From NCBI GenBank assembly GCA_008973525.1, contig WACJ01000384.1, positions 186,001 through 250,000 on the forward strand: a DNA stretch of 64,000 bases, read 5' to 3'. Below, piece after piece: positions 21,601 through 33,830 of the stretch; position 1 is the first letter of the stretch; every line of letters starts with the position of its first letter. A program made the position numbers and the translations under genes. The stretch is from Stenopsyche tienmushanensis (lineage: Eukaryota; Arthropoda; Insecta; Trichoptera; Stenopsychidae). The notes under the pieces were generated by a model, which did no database searches, was not told the origin of the DNA, and saw only the letters and a program-made list of their open reading frames with translations.

Positions 21601-22822
21601 TAAATTCTAGCAAAAAGGAATATGAATGTAATCTTTTGATAAATTCAATTAATCACGAATTTGATTTAAATAAATTATAATAAGACTAAAGTCCATGTGT
21701 CTATTGCCATTTTGAGACAGAATCAATGCGAAAATTTTACAATAAGTCTGAGTAATATTTTTATTTATATGCTTTAAAAATCAGTTCTCAGAATGGATGA
21801 ATTAAATTTTATATTATCATAAAAGTTCTTCGATTTCCATGAATTCATCCATTCAATATGATGAAAGTGGTAATTAAAATAATCTATCTTCCGCATATAG
21901 ACTCATATGAATGATATTTGCCATATTTGAATGGCAAAATATATAATTTTTTTGGTTCGTATTTATAAAAAGTTGCCATTTTAAATCATGTCTATTTATC
22001 GATTTCATTACACGAAGTGGTGCACGAAGAAGTCATATCTCAAGCATTATAAAGTCATTAGCTAAATCATTTCAATGGGCAATTATTTTCATGCAGACAC
22101 GCTCAATTATAAAAGTAATAGATTTTCTTTCACATGAGGAGGAATATTTATAATATTTTTACGTATATGTAGAGACAAGTAAATGGGTGAATTGATGTGA
22201 GGCAAATCTAATGTGCTATTTCTTTTCCATATACGCTACCGTGCGATTATGTTAAGAAACCGTTCCTATTCATTTTATTTGAGACATAAACAAGTAGTGT
22301 TGTAGGAAGCCATTGTGCATTGACCACGTAACGTCAGCCATTTATGACCAAATAGAGACCGACTTTCTTGGCCAGAATAACTAGAATTGCAGAAAACAAG
22401 ACATTGATATTATCCAAACGAGATGTTTGATTGAGGCGCGCAACTATTCCGAGAATTGATATGCGGCCATCACTTCAATGCGGCGACTGCTTTGTCTTCT
22501 TTCATCCTTAAAAATCGACATTTGAGTCCATCAATGCAAAAAATCCAATCCAATCTACGAGGAGCTCAATAAAGTCGTTGCTCAGCTCATGTGCAGTCTC
22601 TCCAATGAGACAATTATTATTCGCGAAATTTGGTTGTATGGTAAGAGCAACTTTTTGCTTTGCCTTCGTATCTTTTGTCGACGAGAGAGTTAAAAGAGAT
22701 TTATCTCGATACTATGTTAAGCGACTTGCCTCCGTACTATCATTACTCCCAACTGATGTATTATTATTGCATTAAATAACGTTTTAACATGAGAGAACAT
22801 GGACAAAAATACACGCAGATCG
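21601..22822. other. Unassigned spacer
   Basis: AT-rich, with CG-containing stretches near 22250-22780. No convincing frame or repeat. Confidence 0.35.
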
Positions 22823-23093
22823 AGATCAAAATCGACAAATGGCTGAAATAAAAATGTTTAATACATCAAATAGATACTGAGATTTTTTCGTTTTTACATC
22901 GTATAATGCACAACAAAGTATTATTGTCTGAAGGAAAGCTTACATACATGATAAATATATATATATATTCTTGAAAATTACATTTCTATTTCAAGAAACA
23001 AGAAGAAAAATAGCATTGCAATCCATATATAACCATATATACTAAAAGTCTAATGAGTGGATTACCCAAAGGTTTAATAATATTACATAAAAT
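22823..23093 (+). repeat. Dispersed direct repeat, copy 1
   Basis: This matches 25757-25946 in the same orientation. Shared words are ATCGACAAATGGCT.AAATA, AAAATGTTTAATACATCAAA and GTATAATGCACAACAAA-like. This copy carries an extra AT-rich insert near 22955-23035. The class is unknown. Confidence 0.7.
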
Positions 23094-23185
23094 TGTTGGT
23101 ATTGTGGGTTAGATTCTGGACTCTCATTATAACTCACATAAATATTCAAGTTCAAATCTAGAAAAAAAGGTTTTAAAGTGGAAAA

Positions 23186-23207
23186 AATCCTACGAATTTA
23201 TTGAGTG
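23186..23207. repeat. Isolated transposon end motif
   Basis: AATCCTACGAATTTATTGAG is the same end motif found as an inverted pair at 42366-42430 and singly at 52433-52456. No partner end is seen nearby. Confidence 0.4.
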
Positions 23208-24604
23208 TTAACATACGTTGTTTTTCAATGGATGGGCATAAAGTCTGCAATTCTGCAACATCAGTTCCGGAACAATCCTGGCTTATCCGGGATGGTTGTG
23301 TAATATTTTCATCAAATCACATAAATTTGGGAGATCGGCAATAAAAAGTAATTAATACATTAGTGCAGAGTTACAGACGAGTGATTTGAATTTTCATTTC
23401 AGCCGCATTTTTGAATCGTTTTTCTTTTAGGTTGTGTTCCATGGACCTGAAAAGAAAGAAATTCATCGAGGTGAAGTTCGGCGATTAAGTGGGATGTGGT
23501 AACACTTCCCAGTTTAACTCCCGTATTTTATCCAATTGTCAATTTCACTTTTACGAGGGGGCCATTATCATGACGATTACCATGGACTTTCCTCATTTAA
23601 TTTTCATTGCAAAACTTCTAATTGTCGATGACTGACTTGTGCAGTTGTAGTTTTTTACGGTATCACAATAAATTATTTTCCACATATTCCACCATATGCA
23701 CAAAACGACGTTTTTTATAATCAATCCAGGTTTAGGCGTTGGAATTGGGGTAGGAACGGTAACCATCCTATATCATTATACTCATCCTATTCGTTTTTCG
23801 ATGAGTTTTAAATGTGTTTACCCAGTATTCCATGGAATAGGGATTTTAATGGATCGTTATCAAAAGTTTACCATTTTCGATTTATCCCTTAAGCTTATAT
23901 TGCCTGATTTCAATTTCTGGAACAAATATTGGCATCTTTGAACTTTTACTACTTCACCATAAACATCTTTGAACGTTTTACTGGTGTTTATGGCATTCCA
24001 ATACAATTTTTTATAAAAGCAGCCATATGTCACAATGCTGGATGTGAACTTCATTAGAAGTTTCTGTCACTGTGTTTAGACACAAACTAAACTTAAATAT
24101 AAAGTTTCAAAATTTTTGAATACTTTCTTGTACCTCTAATATTGGCTTAATAATACCAGCATAAATTCAAATGACGAAACTAAATATGGAGTCAATCAAT
24201 AGACTTAATCAAATATTGTACCATTTTGTTATGATTTATTATGGATTGTAAGAAACTATGATTTCATACATGCAAGTCCAAAAGGCAGCATTAATCGAAG
24301 GCTCACTGTATCGTAATTTATTCTAAATCGGCAAAAAGCACCGACGACGAAGTCATAAAAATTCATAGTCGCAATATGTACGTATAATACGCACAAGTTG
24401 CGTGCAATTATTACATCGTTCTCGAATTAACGTCGGCTTTTTTTATATATCGGCGTAATTACGTCGTTATGACGATGTTTTTAGCGGTATATCGTGTGCC
24501 TTAATAGTGATAAGTTGTCGCTTCTCACGCGATGGATGGAACTTTTTACCTGAATATCATCCATAAATCGCTTTTAATCAATTCCGACTTGAAGTGCTAC
24601 ATGG
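23208..24604. other. Unassigned spacer
   Basis: No supported feature. 24330-24600 is CG-containing unique DNA just before the candidate exon. Confidence 0.35.
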
Positions 24605-24772
24605 ATGATCCACTTAATCGATATGAGCGCATTTAATTCGATGTATCGCTATAAGAGAGACTTAATAAAATTGTTTGGCGAGAGCCTTGATGAATTTGGC
24701 GACGTCTTGGAGAATGATGACGTCCCGGAGGATGAGCTGATGTTTACGATTTTGTTTTCGGCCGAGTACAAT
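24605..24772 (+). CDS. Candidate host exon (unrecognised)
   Basis: Fifty-six codons are open from ATG 24605 to a good donor AAT|GTAAGA (GT at 24773-24774), in phase 0. The peptide reads YKRDLIKLFGESLDEFGDVL and then ENDDVPEDELMFTILFSAEY. It has an amphipathic start and an acidic, globular-looking end, more protein-like than neighbouring shadow frames. The true 5' limit is unknown: it may be a first coding exon or an internal exon. No family is recognised and no partner exon is seen. Confidence 0.33.
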
Positions 24773-25756
24773 GTAAGACATACAAATCTTTAAAAATGAT
24801 ATTCATATTAAAATTTATAGCCTCCCGGTGTTTATTTTATATTTTTTAATTTCGTCGGAGAAATGGGGACCTGGACACGGAGAGTGGTGTCCGCGCAACA
24901 ATTTCTTGATTTACGGCGACAACTCGTCAGGTTGTTGTCCACCAAAAAAATGACTATAATTAAAATTACCCACAAAACATTAAAAAAACTGACGGAGAGA
25001 ACTGGGCGAGAAGATTTTGTATAGATAGTGCTACCGGCCGAATAAACATTCCCACCTGCCGCCGTTTCCCAAAAAGTTTTTCCCGGTATTTTCACCCATT
25101 TCGCACCGTAGGTGTTAATTGGAATTTTTTATCTTGATGTGTGCTGTCGTCCAAAATTGATTTTTAATATTTCATTACGATGTGAAATTTTAATTGTCGA
25201 GAATTAATATTTTATAGTCACCTCTTAGGGTGAGTTGCGAAACGTATGTGATCAAGGCATATATAATTGATACTTGGACACTCCCATATAAGCATCAGGT
25301 ATTATCAAATTAATACGAAGAAGAGTCCAATGATTGTATTGGAACTATTATAACGAATTTTATATTATATTTCGATCTGTGATAAATCATGAACGACTCT
25401 TGAATAAGAGTGTTCAATGTTTGCCAAAAATTGTACATTACGGTAAGCGTTTTGAAGATCCACAATTGGCATTGTTGATGAGTTCTTATTTTTTTGTTTT
25501 TGGGTAAAATCTCAGGCTTAAATACAAGCGATGGAAAAAATTACTATGTCAATAAATTTGGAAGATCGGAAGTCTTCCCAATCAATTGTCTTGAAGCAGG
25601 TTTATCCTGATGTTCTGGTTCTGAAAATGTAAATACGACGACAATTAATTAAGTTCGGTAGGGCTGCCAGGCCAACGATTATATTGCTTAAAGATAATGA
25701 TATTTTAGCGAGATATGTAAGTATAGATAGTAAGATGTTTACTGATTTGTTTTCGT
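24773..25756. other. Unassigned spacer
   Basis: No supported feature. Confidence 0.4.
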
Positions 25757-25946
25757 GATCAATATCGACAAATGGCTAAAATAAAAATGTTTAATACATC
25801 AAATAGATAATGACATGTTTTCGTTTTTACATTGTGTAATGCACAACAAAATATTATCGTCCGAAGGAAAGTTTATGCACTTGATAAATATATATAAAAG
25901 TTGAACAGTGAATCATCCAAAGGTTCAATAATATCTATATAAATCT
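25757..25946 (+). repeat. Dispersed direct repeat, copy 2
   Basis: Partner of 22823-23093. Near its end CATCCAAAGGTTCAATAATAT matches the corresponding part of copy 1, so the alignment spans nearly the whole block. Confidence 0.7.
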
Positions 25947-25984
25947 ATATTTATTAAAAAAGATGGTCAGCGTGCGGATAGCGT

Positions 25985-26120
25985 GTTTGTTTCAGATACA
26001 TTCTTATACCGTTCATCTGATTGCGATGAAACTTTGATGAGTTATTGCGCATGCATCCGAGAAGTTTTTTACATTAGCACAACAATTATTCGTATGCGGA
26101 ATTTGTTTTGCGAGACGTTT
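25985..26120 (-). repeat. Dispersed repeat with ATCGCAATCAGATGAACGGT core
   Basis: Minus-strand partner of 10825-10985. It lies directly downstream, on the minus strand, of the Tc/mariner transposase remnant and may mark an insertion into it. Confidence 0.55.
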
Positions 26121-26229
26121 AACGGATGCACCATGTTGGCGCATATTGGTCTGGTAAAGTGAAGCGAAGCCGCGGGACGGGGAGAGAAAGTCGGTTCTTT
26201 TCGAGGCGAGAGAAAGCGCACTCATGTTT

Positions 26230-26520
26230 TTTTTAATGACCAATTCATGTTGCCGCCGCGCGAAATAACCATGCCTTCAAATCGCTCATGCAGAATGTCC
26301 ATCGCGGCATGCGCTGTGTGACATGTAGCATCGTCTTGTTGTAAAACTTCATGTCGTCGATATTCAAATTTTCGCCAATATTACTGGACCAAAATCGCAC
26401 CAATTGTGACTTTTTTGGAATTTATTTGGTGCTGGTATCGTCCAAAGTCTGACAATTTTGCTTGTTCTCACATATATTCATCAAAAAATGGGTCTTGTCG
26501 CTAAAGATGATGTTTTTTAA
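26230..26520 (-). pseudogene. Tc1/mariner-superfamily transposase fragment
   Basis: The minus strand gives, in order, FSDKTHFLMNICENKQNCQT (first Asp box, normally SDEAHF.LNG.VNKQNCR) and, after a shortened middle, LQQDDATCHTAHAAMDILHE then RFEGMVISRGGNMNW (second Asp box QQDGATCHTA and the RNGPVNWPPRS region). The SPDLTPLDFFLWG segment that should follow is cut off at 26230. Frame changes and stops between the blocks show it is dead. The wording is that of the Tc3/IS630-like group common in insects. Confidence 0.88.
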
Positions 26521-28640
26521 ACGGAACACTGATTTTTAAAATAAAAATTGAAAATTTGTGCATGTTATTCAACGCTATGAATTTCTATAATAATTTGCCA
26601 TATACTATTATTATTATTAAATAATTCAAATATTCTTGTTGAAAGACCCTGCACATATTACGTTCAATATCGTACTATAAAATGTATACTGTTTATTAAA
26701 GAAATATAATATTGTATATATTATATAGCAAATATACATAGCATTTAATTGAGGCTCTTACTTCGGCTCACCCAGATGACGCCCACATACTCTAATCGAT
26801 GGCACTGAGCTCGTTTTGCAATCAGATTTGGGAATAAGAATACGTGACGAAGATATTAAGATGTTGATCCTTTTTTTTTGGTACACCTTGCGGCTTCCCA
26901 ATAAAGTATTGATGTTTTCTCGACGATTTTTTAAAATAGACTATGTTTGTCTTATTGAATGAAATTAATTTGATCTCTCTTTTTGTTCGCCAAACATCGT
27001 TGATCAATATGAAATTAGTTTTGATTCATTTAGTAATGTTGCTATAAAATATTGTTATAGTCAATGTGAGAACTACATTTAGCATTAAAAGCATCAGTGA
27101 TTTTTTAGCTGAAGGATATTTGATATGGTGACTATGTACACACAAAATCGTTTCGAAAATCATTTATGAAACGCAATCGTAAAGGCGAGCTTCTTATATT
27201 ACACATATCGCTTTTAATCTTAATCTTTGCACGAAAACGTGACGCGATATTAACTGTATGATATATTTGACTTTTCTCGGAATTTCTGGTTGCCTTCAAT
27301 TCGGTAAATTAATCTTCAGTCATCGTTCCACTTACGATTTGTTTGGCTGATTGATATCGTGCCCCGGTTAGAACGCTCCTGGATACTTTGATCATAAAAA
27401 TAATTAAAACACCAAACAGGCATATTGGCTTCCTCCTGGTCACCACTTGTCGGTTGTAAGATCCCTCCCAATAATTACACGGTCGTTAATCGCACGGCGA
27501 ACCTGTCGCGGTGATAATTAAACCCGCATCTCTGATCTGCCGCTACCACTTGACTGCCAATATTTCCTCAAACTTATCCTACCATTATTTTTTTACACTA
27601 TCGGTTATTATAGGTTAATCCCATGGGAAAATATTTAAATCAAATATAAATTATGTATTTGAATTCTACTTATAAATTGGCAATACAAGTCCAAATTGAC
27701 TTATCAACAAAGTATCATCATATTACAATGACTTTAAGCCGCAAAATAAATCAATAAAGAGCAGAATAATTCAAGATTGAATACAAATTTAGGCTTGAAT
27801 CAGATGAAAAAGAAATATGCTTAATTTGCATCCACGATTCAGCATTGATGTGATTTATTTTTGATGCAAAAATGTAAATCTTGAGGATTGACGCACTTGG
27901 CACGAATATAAGACATTTTATGATGCAAAAATGATCCAGATTATATTTAAAGATGTATAAATTCTCTAAAAAGCAAATATATTATGTTAAAATTTGTCAA
28001 TCTGTCAAGCTAATGGATAACCGTTTGGATGAATCAGAAATTGGAGCGATTTCAAGAATTAAACCTTAAAATATCAAGTGTTTATTACATTTTCCATTTT
28101 TATCTGCTCTAACACTTATTCGCAATCGTATTAAACAATTTAAAGTCCAACCGCAGCTTATATGCTGCAAGAGTTCTAATTTGCTATCATCTTAATGTTC
28201 TTCCCATGTCCAAAGCTGTGAGGACTCGTTTCTTGGACCTCTTCTACTATTGGTGCTATTTTTATTGAACCTTGGATGGTTTTATTGCGGATTCTATACA
28301 TTCTTGTAACACCTAGTGATCACCGTCGACTGTCTCCACTTATGCCAACTTACTTGGATCTTGTTTTTAACGTCCTGGGAGATCCTTTTATCGTCTTTGA
28401 GAGTCAAATTAATGCATATGAATGGTTTTATTGGAGTGTTTTCTTCCCTATTTCATTAAATTCATTCGAATCAATTAACTGGTGCCTACGTTTCAGTGGT
28501 GTTTTTTATAGACTTTTGATAGTGATAGTGATTTATTTTTAATATTGCGCTTTTAATTTAGAATAAAATATTATTATTTCTTCAAATTAGGACGTGAAAC
28601 ATTGAATTTACGATCTATTTTATTGTTTTGTCTCAAAATC
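26521..28640. other. Unassigned spacer
   Basis: AT-rich, with CG-containing unique DNA near 27180-27600. No repeat or frame is convincing. Confidence 0.35.
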
Positions 28641-28766
28641 TTCAAAATGGTAAAAAAAAACTAAGTGAACAAGAAATAGACAATATTTTTGTAAAAAGTG
28701 AAGTTAAAGAAATCGTAGAAGATTTGAACGATCTGGTGTACACTATTAATATTTTTTGGTTTTGAA
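28641..28766 (+). pseudogene. Short decayed reading frame
   Basis: After ATGGT and nine A residues a frame reads LSEQEIDNIFVKSEVKEIVE then DLNDLV, and ends shortly after. An indel in the A run separates it from the ATG. An acidic start of this kind occurs in some transposase-derived proteins, including piggyBac relatives, but it is too short to assign. Confidence 0.2.
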
Positions 28767-28875
28767 GGAGCATTTTAGCATGAATTATTTTGTTTTGATA
28801 CTTTATTTTATTTTACTATAATTTACGATTTTACTTTATTCTAGGTTACATATGTATTAGAGATACACTTAAGTA

Positions 28876-29160
28876 ATGTCGTTTTTTTTAATGAAATTCA
28901 AAAGAGAAGGACGAGGACGCTCGCCTCTCAGTATCGACGGGGCTCCGCAGCTTCGACACGGACTCGCAGCATACGACGGAAATTCTTATTTTATCTCCGT
29001 AAAGAAGGGGCTCTTTATCTTTTTCGGTCGCTCATCAGACAACATCGAAAAGGATGAAAGACTGTTCGTCCTGCAACCCTCAGGATCTACCCCCACCGCT
29101 TGCGGGCAACCCCGGCGAGTGAAAAGCCCGAAAAGTATTAAAAACGGTGGCCTGCTTTGA
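28876..29160 (+). other. G+C-richer open segment, unrecognised
   Basis: An open frame of 94 codons (starting MSFFLMKFKREGRGRSPL) lies in a patch clearly richer in G+C than the DNA around it. The minus strand is also partly open. No motif, signal peptide or membrane segment is seen. It may be a relic of a transposon or an exon. Confidence 0.25.
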
Positions 29161-29284
29161 CTACCAAAATTAATATTTAATGGGAATTATTTTGGGGGAG
29201 AATTTTTTTTTAATAAAATTAAACGCGTAATATTCCACGTTACTACTACCACATATATCAGTCACTAAATCATGAATAAATGGA

Positions 29285-29560
29285 CTTGATGTTGAGTCGT
29301 TGGTTTAAGTTGCGATCGGTCAATGTCGACCTAATAATTTTTCGATAGTCAGCATCAAATTGTATTCGATTGCAGATTTCAGGGTTGCTCCATCTGCTTG
29401 GATGGGTCGTCCACTTCGAGGCTCATTTCCAAGCTCAAATAATTAGATTTAACTTTATAAGTCATCATTAACATTTCCTGACATCTAATTTGTCGCCATA
29501 AATCTCGCAGATGTTCGTCGTAGCTCCTATCGCTTTCTTTTTCATATGGTCTTGAAAAAG
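29285..29560 (-). pseudogene. mariner transposase N-terminal/linker fragment
   Basis: This aligns base by base to the minus-strand mariner remnant at 15745-16110 (shared GATTGCAGATTTC.GGG.TGCT and TTCGTAG.CT.CCGCTTTCT-like blocks). The minus strand encodes LENEPRSGRPIQADGATLKS, the linker after the helix-turn-helix. No catalytic box remains. Confidence 0.75.
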
Positions 29561-31253
29561 CATACAGTTTTGCAGATACTATTTTGAAGATGGTACTTAT
29601 GGATATGAATTAAATATTGATTTTTTAAATGATTATTTCTTCAAATAAGAGCATAAACTAAAAATTGAGACAAGTCCAATTTTTAGTATTCCATGTCTTG
29701 GATGTAAAATATTTTGAGTTAAATTATATTTGTATCACACAGTTTGAAGGTGTGTATTACTTAATAGTAAAGTCGTGTAACCTGAAGAACATATCGCCAG
29801 GCTCCTGTCGTATGTACACAAGCCAATGTTTCAGAGTAATGTGCACGTGCAGCAAGCAGAGGTTAAACTTCTTGGTCGATTAAGTTTCGGATTGTTGCCA
29901 TCATCAACCATCAAGACTCATAATGAACTGCAAACATCCAACTGGCGTTATCCGACCGCGAGCTTAATTATCAGGAACCTGTACGAGAAAGCTCTCCATT
30001 GCCAAAAATAAGCTCGCGCTAATTTCAGACATGCACGTATATAATATTGAAGTATTTCTCATATTCAACTCGGCGATAAGACGTAAGAACAGTAAAAAAT
30101 ATTGAACAGAAGTCCAAGTTGACAACGGAGTGGCAGACTGTGAGAAATACGTCACCTAATAAATAAATCAATGCTTCCACTGCTGTAGAGCAGAGTATAA
30201 ATCTTTCCTAACGGTGGAAAGCACGATATCGATCCTATCACTCGCGTGTCAAACGAAATAAATTAACTTCAAAAAACAAATAGGTGTGTTATTTAAATTT
30301 CGCCATTAATTAAGTACCTAATCGTGCGAAAATAATCAAGAAATGCCGTTTTTTAACGTCGCGCAAAAATGAAAATGGCACGATAATACGTCCTGCTTGA
30401 CGCGCCATGGAAAGTGCTTGATTTCTTCTGTCATCGACATTTTTTCATCGAATGATTTGTGAGAATCACCTTCTTCTGATTGGCAAAATTTCACCTTCAG
30501 CAAATGTACAAGTCACCGACAAAACGCTACTCAATTGTGAAGTGGAACACACATGTAGTCATTGTGTACGCGACAATATACCCATATTAAATTTCGCAAA
30601 TATTTCGCGGCAAAAAAACATAACGTCTGCGTCCAACTTAATAAATAATTAGACATTTAAGCATTTAAATGCGATTTTTTGTGTGCGCATTGGCGAAATT
30701 AAATCTTGAGCGATTGGAAATAAAGCGGCGGTGAAAGGTTTTTTAATGAGCTTTTGAGGAGACGTTTGAAAGCTCCCCAAACACCCATCGAACCCGTCGC
30801 GGACCGATGAATAAAAAATGAATTTATTAATAAAAGTACAGCTATGTCCGTTGGTGAACCCTTCACGGAGGAGTGAGAGGGATCTGTCAACCGATGATGT
30901 GACCACCTTCTTGCAGCCTTTGTGGCCGAAAAGACAACTCGCTTTTTTCAATCAGCTCCTTTCAATACCTAAATGATTTATTACAAACTATGGCATGTTG
31001 TATCGGTCTCGTAATAAAATAAGACAGGTCATTAAGTATACAGGTGACCCTCATTATGCGCCAATTCGATTTACGCGACTTTCGCCAATAAGTCATACAC
31101 GTGCGAGCTTTTAACATTGCCTCGATGATATTTAAGGAGGGCATTATAAATCGGTTCAATAAAAACATTATAAATTATCGATTCTGTATATCTGAGATGC
31201 GATACAGACGATGCTGTTTAAACATTGCGTATGAAAAAGCAACTAGATAGCCA
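29561..31253. other. Unassigned spacer
   Basis: 30280-30960 is CG-containing unique DNA with overlapping short frames on both strands, none convincing. Nothing else is supported. Confidence 0.35.
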
Positions 31254-31257
31254 TTAA

Positions 31258-31777
31258 CACATTCCTATCGGGTTACGCATAAGTGCGTCTTTCGAATACA
31301 ATCAGCAGACGCCGATTTACTGGCTTTAACCACTTAAGCACCAATGACTCACCAGTGATACCTAAAATGTATTATGCTAGGTGAATCCAAAAATGTTTAC
31401 AAAATTTAATTAATCCTCATGTTTCCGTTTTATTCTTGCCTATTGAATAATATTTGCTACATAACTGAATCTATTTTGGGATGTATTGATCAGAATGCCT
31501 TGTAAAAATACAAGGCATATGCTAGAATATACATAGTATACACAGATCCCCTTTAGATAATAAAATGTCTAAGTAAAACTGCTTTTTACGCAATTTATAA
31601 TATCTCTAAATTCGCGATCAGTTAAAAGTTCAAAAAAATAGTGAGATGACCTAAATATTTTCTCCAATTTTTTCTAGAAACTATCAACAAGTTAAAAAGT
31701 TAGAGCATCTTTCTAACATTGAAATTTTCCAACAAATTTTCGAAAGACAATGCTTTGCGTACCCCGACGGGAATGTG
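31258..31777. mobile_element. piggyBac-type MITE (family TTAA-CACATT), 520 bp
   Basis: Left: TTAA at 31254-31257, then CACATTCCTATCGGGTTACG. Right, read on the minus strand: CACATTCCCGTCGGGGTACG, outside which TCAA (31778-31781) stands where TTAA is expected, a one-base change. The inverted ends match at most positions over ~26 bases. Inside there is a perfect 8-bp hairpin GCCTTGTA-AAAA-TACAAGGC near 31497-31516 but no transposase. Confidence 0.75.
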
Positions 31778-31919
31778 TCAATATCGTTTTATCAAAATTT
31801 AGAAAAAAAAGTGATTTAATTTAATGTCTTACATATGAGTATTTTATTTGATATATCTTATTGTCATGGGACGCCAAACTAAAAATTGTTATCATGGAGA
31901 AAAATATTTGTTCATATAT

Positions 31920-32171
31920 AAAGTGCAGCAGGGAAACTACCTTATTTAAAATGCTTGCTTTGAAGTCTCAGTTACTTTAAAAATCATAAATTGACGCTCA
32001 TTTAAAAGAACAAGATTTAATATTTTATATGATGTAAGTTTAATAACAATCATATCATAAACGAGGGAGGAGCACATGTTTGTCTTAGAGGCGTCATCCC
32101 ACTCTTTTCGGAAAAACTGTCGCTTGAGGACATGCGTTTCAAATAAGCTAGTTAATTTGCTGCAGCCTGTA
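31920..32171. mobile_element. MITE of the CAGGRTGCRGCAGGGAAACT family, ~250 bp
   Basis: The left end reads GTGCAGCAGGGAAACTACCT. The right end read on the minus strand is TACAGGCTGCAGCAAATTAA. Both match the ends of the cluster at 38890-39717. The right-hand inner block (ACTGTCGCTT...GTTTCAAAT) also matches 39480-39540. This is the simplest complete copy and suggests the basic unit is about 250 bp, with TA at the outer edge. Confidence 0.65.
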
Positions 32172-32570
32172 TGTAAGCTATAACGGTTTTTTTATTTTGT
32201 TTAATTTATAATTATATAAGAAATGCTAGAATAAATAATGTGATCATAAAAAAATATTTTTATTCAAAGATAATTGAAACCAGTTGTCTAAGAAGGAATT
32301 AAATATCATCCTGATTAAAGATGGGGAAGTTATCCTGAATTCAATTAGTTGTTAAAGTATTCTTCACCAGTGTTCAAACAAATAACCTATTCAAGGCTCG
32401 CAAACTAACATTAGGTAAAAAACAACAATTGATTACCAATAGGATATTAAATAAAAGACAGGATATAATTAATTGATAAAATCGAATCCCCATAAATTAA
32501 AATTATTTTTATGGTGACATTGGTTTTAATGGGACTATTCCAGCCATTAAATTAAATAATATTTACAATT
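32172..32570. other. Unassigned spacer
   Basis: AT-rich, with no supported feature. Confidence 0.4.
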
Positions 32571-32643
32571 TTGTTATATATATTTTCAAGTAAATCAGTT
32601 GATAAAGAGTTGGGCATTTCTTCCTCATTGATGTCATTATCAG

Positions 32644-32900
32644 ATAAATTTCATAGTTCAATTAAATCCGGCGATACCGAATCGATCGCTCTTCTTATAT
32701 ACGCCCAAAGAGCGTCCAGAATAATTTGTCTAATTGAAATTCTTCGATTGCGTAACCAGATAAAGAAGCGTGAAGATATGAATGACGTCCCGTTAGATGG
32801 GCAGAGTAAAGACGCCGAAACGTCGACCTCACGTCCAACTATAAGATCGTCAACCGACGATTACTTCGATCAGATAAAGCAGCGGCGTTGGTACTATTAG
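32644..32900 (+). CDS. Candidate C-terminal host exon (unrecognised protein)
   Basis: The frame is open from 32571 to a TAG at 32898-32900. A good acceptor, tgatgtcattatcag, precedes 32644, and from there the peptide looks genuinely coding: DKFHSSIKSGDTESIALLIY, AQRASRIICLIEILRLRNQI (an amphipathic, coiled-coil-like helix), then a Ser/Thr/Asp-rich tail ending YFDQIKQRRWYY. A folded helix followed by a low-complexity tail is typical of a protein C-terminus. No AATAAA was clearly placed just downstream. No family is recognised. An alternative acceptor, tatattttcaag, lies at 32590. Confidence 0.42.
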
Positions 32901-33617
32901 TCGCCGGAGAATTTCCTTATTTTAAAGTCCTCTATCCGAAGTTCTACGAACTGATCACAATCGTGAATTTATTTCGAATTATTCTTTATTCGGATATCAA
33001 CCTGAAGAAAAGCGTGGCGTTTGCTATATAAATTGAGACAAAATTGTTATAATTATCACTCTCAAGAGACATATGTACCAACATATTTTTATTATTAATT
33101 TGATATCGCTAAGCATTTATTAAACCAGGATTTCCTCAAATATATTAATAGGTTTTAAAGGAAAGCCTGGAATAGTTTACACGGAAATGTACATTATAAA
33201 GAAATTATAAAATAATCATGTCCGATCCCAATCGAAGCGACGATCAACTATTATCTGTCGGTAAATGTTAAAATTATGAACACTATTGGCTGTACTGAAA
33301 AGTATTTTTCACGAATCTGAACAAAAAAGCTTTAAAATAAACGTTATACGTGTTCAGTATATTCAATTCTAGATTAAACAAGTTTGCAGGAATATTACCT
33401 ATTCCACAAATAGATAAGTCTACGCTGTTTTAATTAATGTCGTTCAAATGAATTGACCAGAAGAGGACCCCGAAGTGTGAATAAGCTTTTATTGTTTTAT
33501 TTCCGTTTATTATTATGTGTTTATGTGAAGTAGAGATTTTTAATTATACTGCCATAAAATCAAAGTTTAAAAACGGGCTCGATGACATACCACATATAAA
33601 AAAATCAGCTTTCTCAA
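32901..33617. other. Spacer, possible 3' UTR then AT-rich DNA
   Basis: No frame or repeat is recognised. If the preceding exon is real, its 3' UTR lies here. Confidence 0.3.
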
Positions 33618-33830
33618 TAGTTTTATCTAGAAAGTAAGGTTACAAGGGCGCTTGAGACCGAAGGATTTTTGTTTCTTTTGAAGATTAGCACACCTAGCGT
33701 ATAGAGGGGATCTTAACGGTCATTTTGTTTGGTCCCGCATGTTTGTCGGCCATTTTGTTCAGTCACAGTAAATTATTCCGATGGAGGGGTCGTCACGCGC
33801 TCCGATGTACTGTAGTACCTACCCTGCAAG
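33618..33830 (+). repeat. mariner 5' region without transposase
   Basis: This aligns to 43995-44165 on the same strand (AAGGGC.CTTGAG.CC, TTTTTGTTTC, TTGTCGG.C.TTT, CAGTCACAGT, TTCCGATG.....GTCGTC.CGCGCTC). The partner runs directly into a mariner helix-turn-helix frame, so this is the 5' UTR of the same element. The outer TIR is only partly kept (AGAAAGTAAGGTTACAAGGG) and the coding part is gone. Confidence 0.75.
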
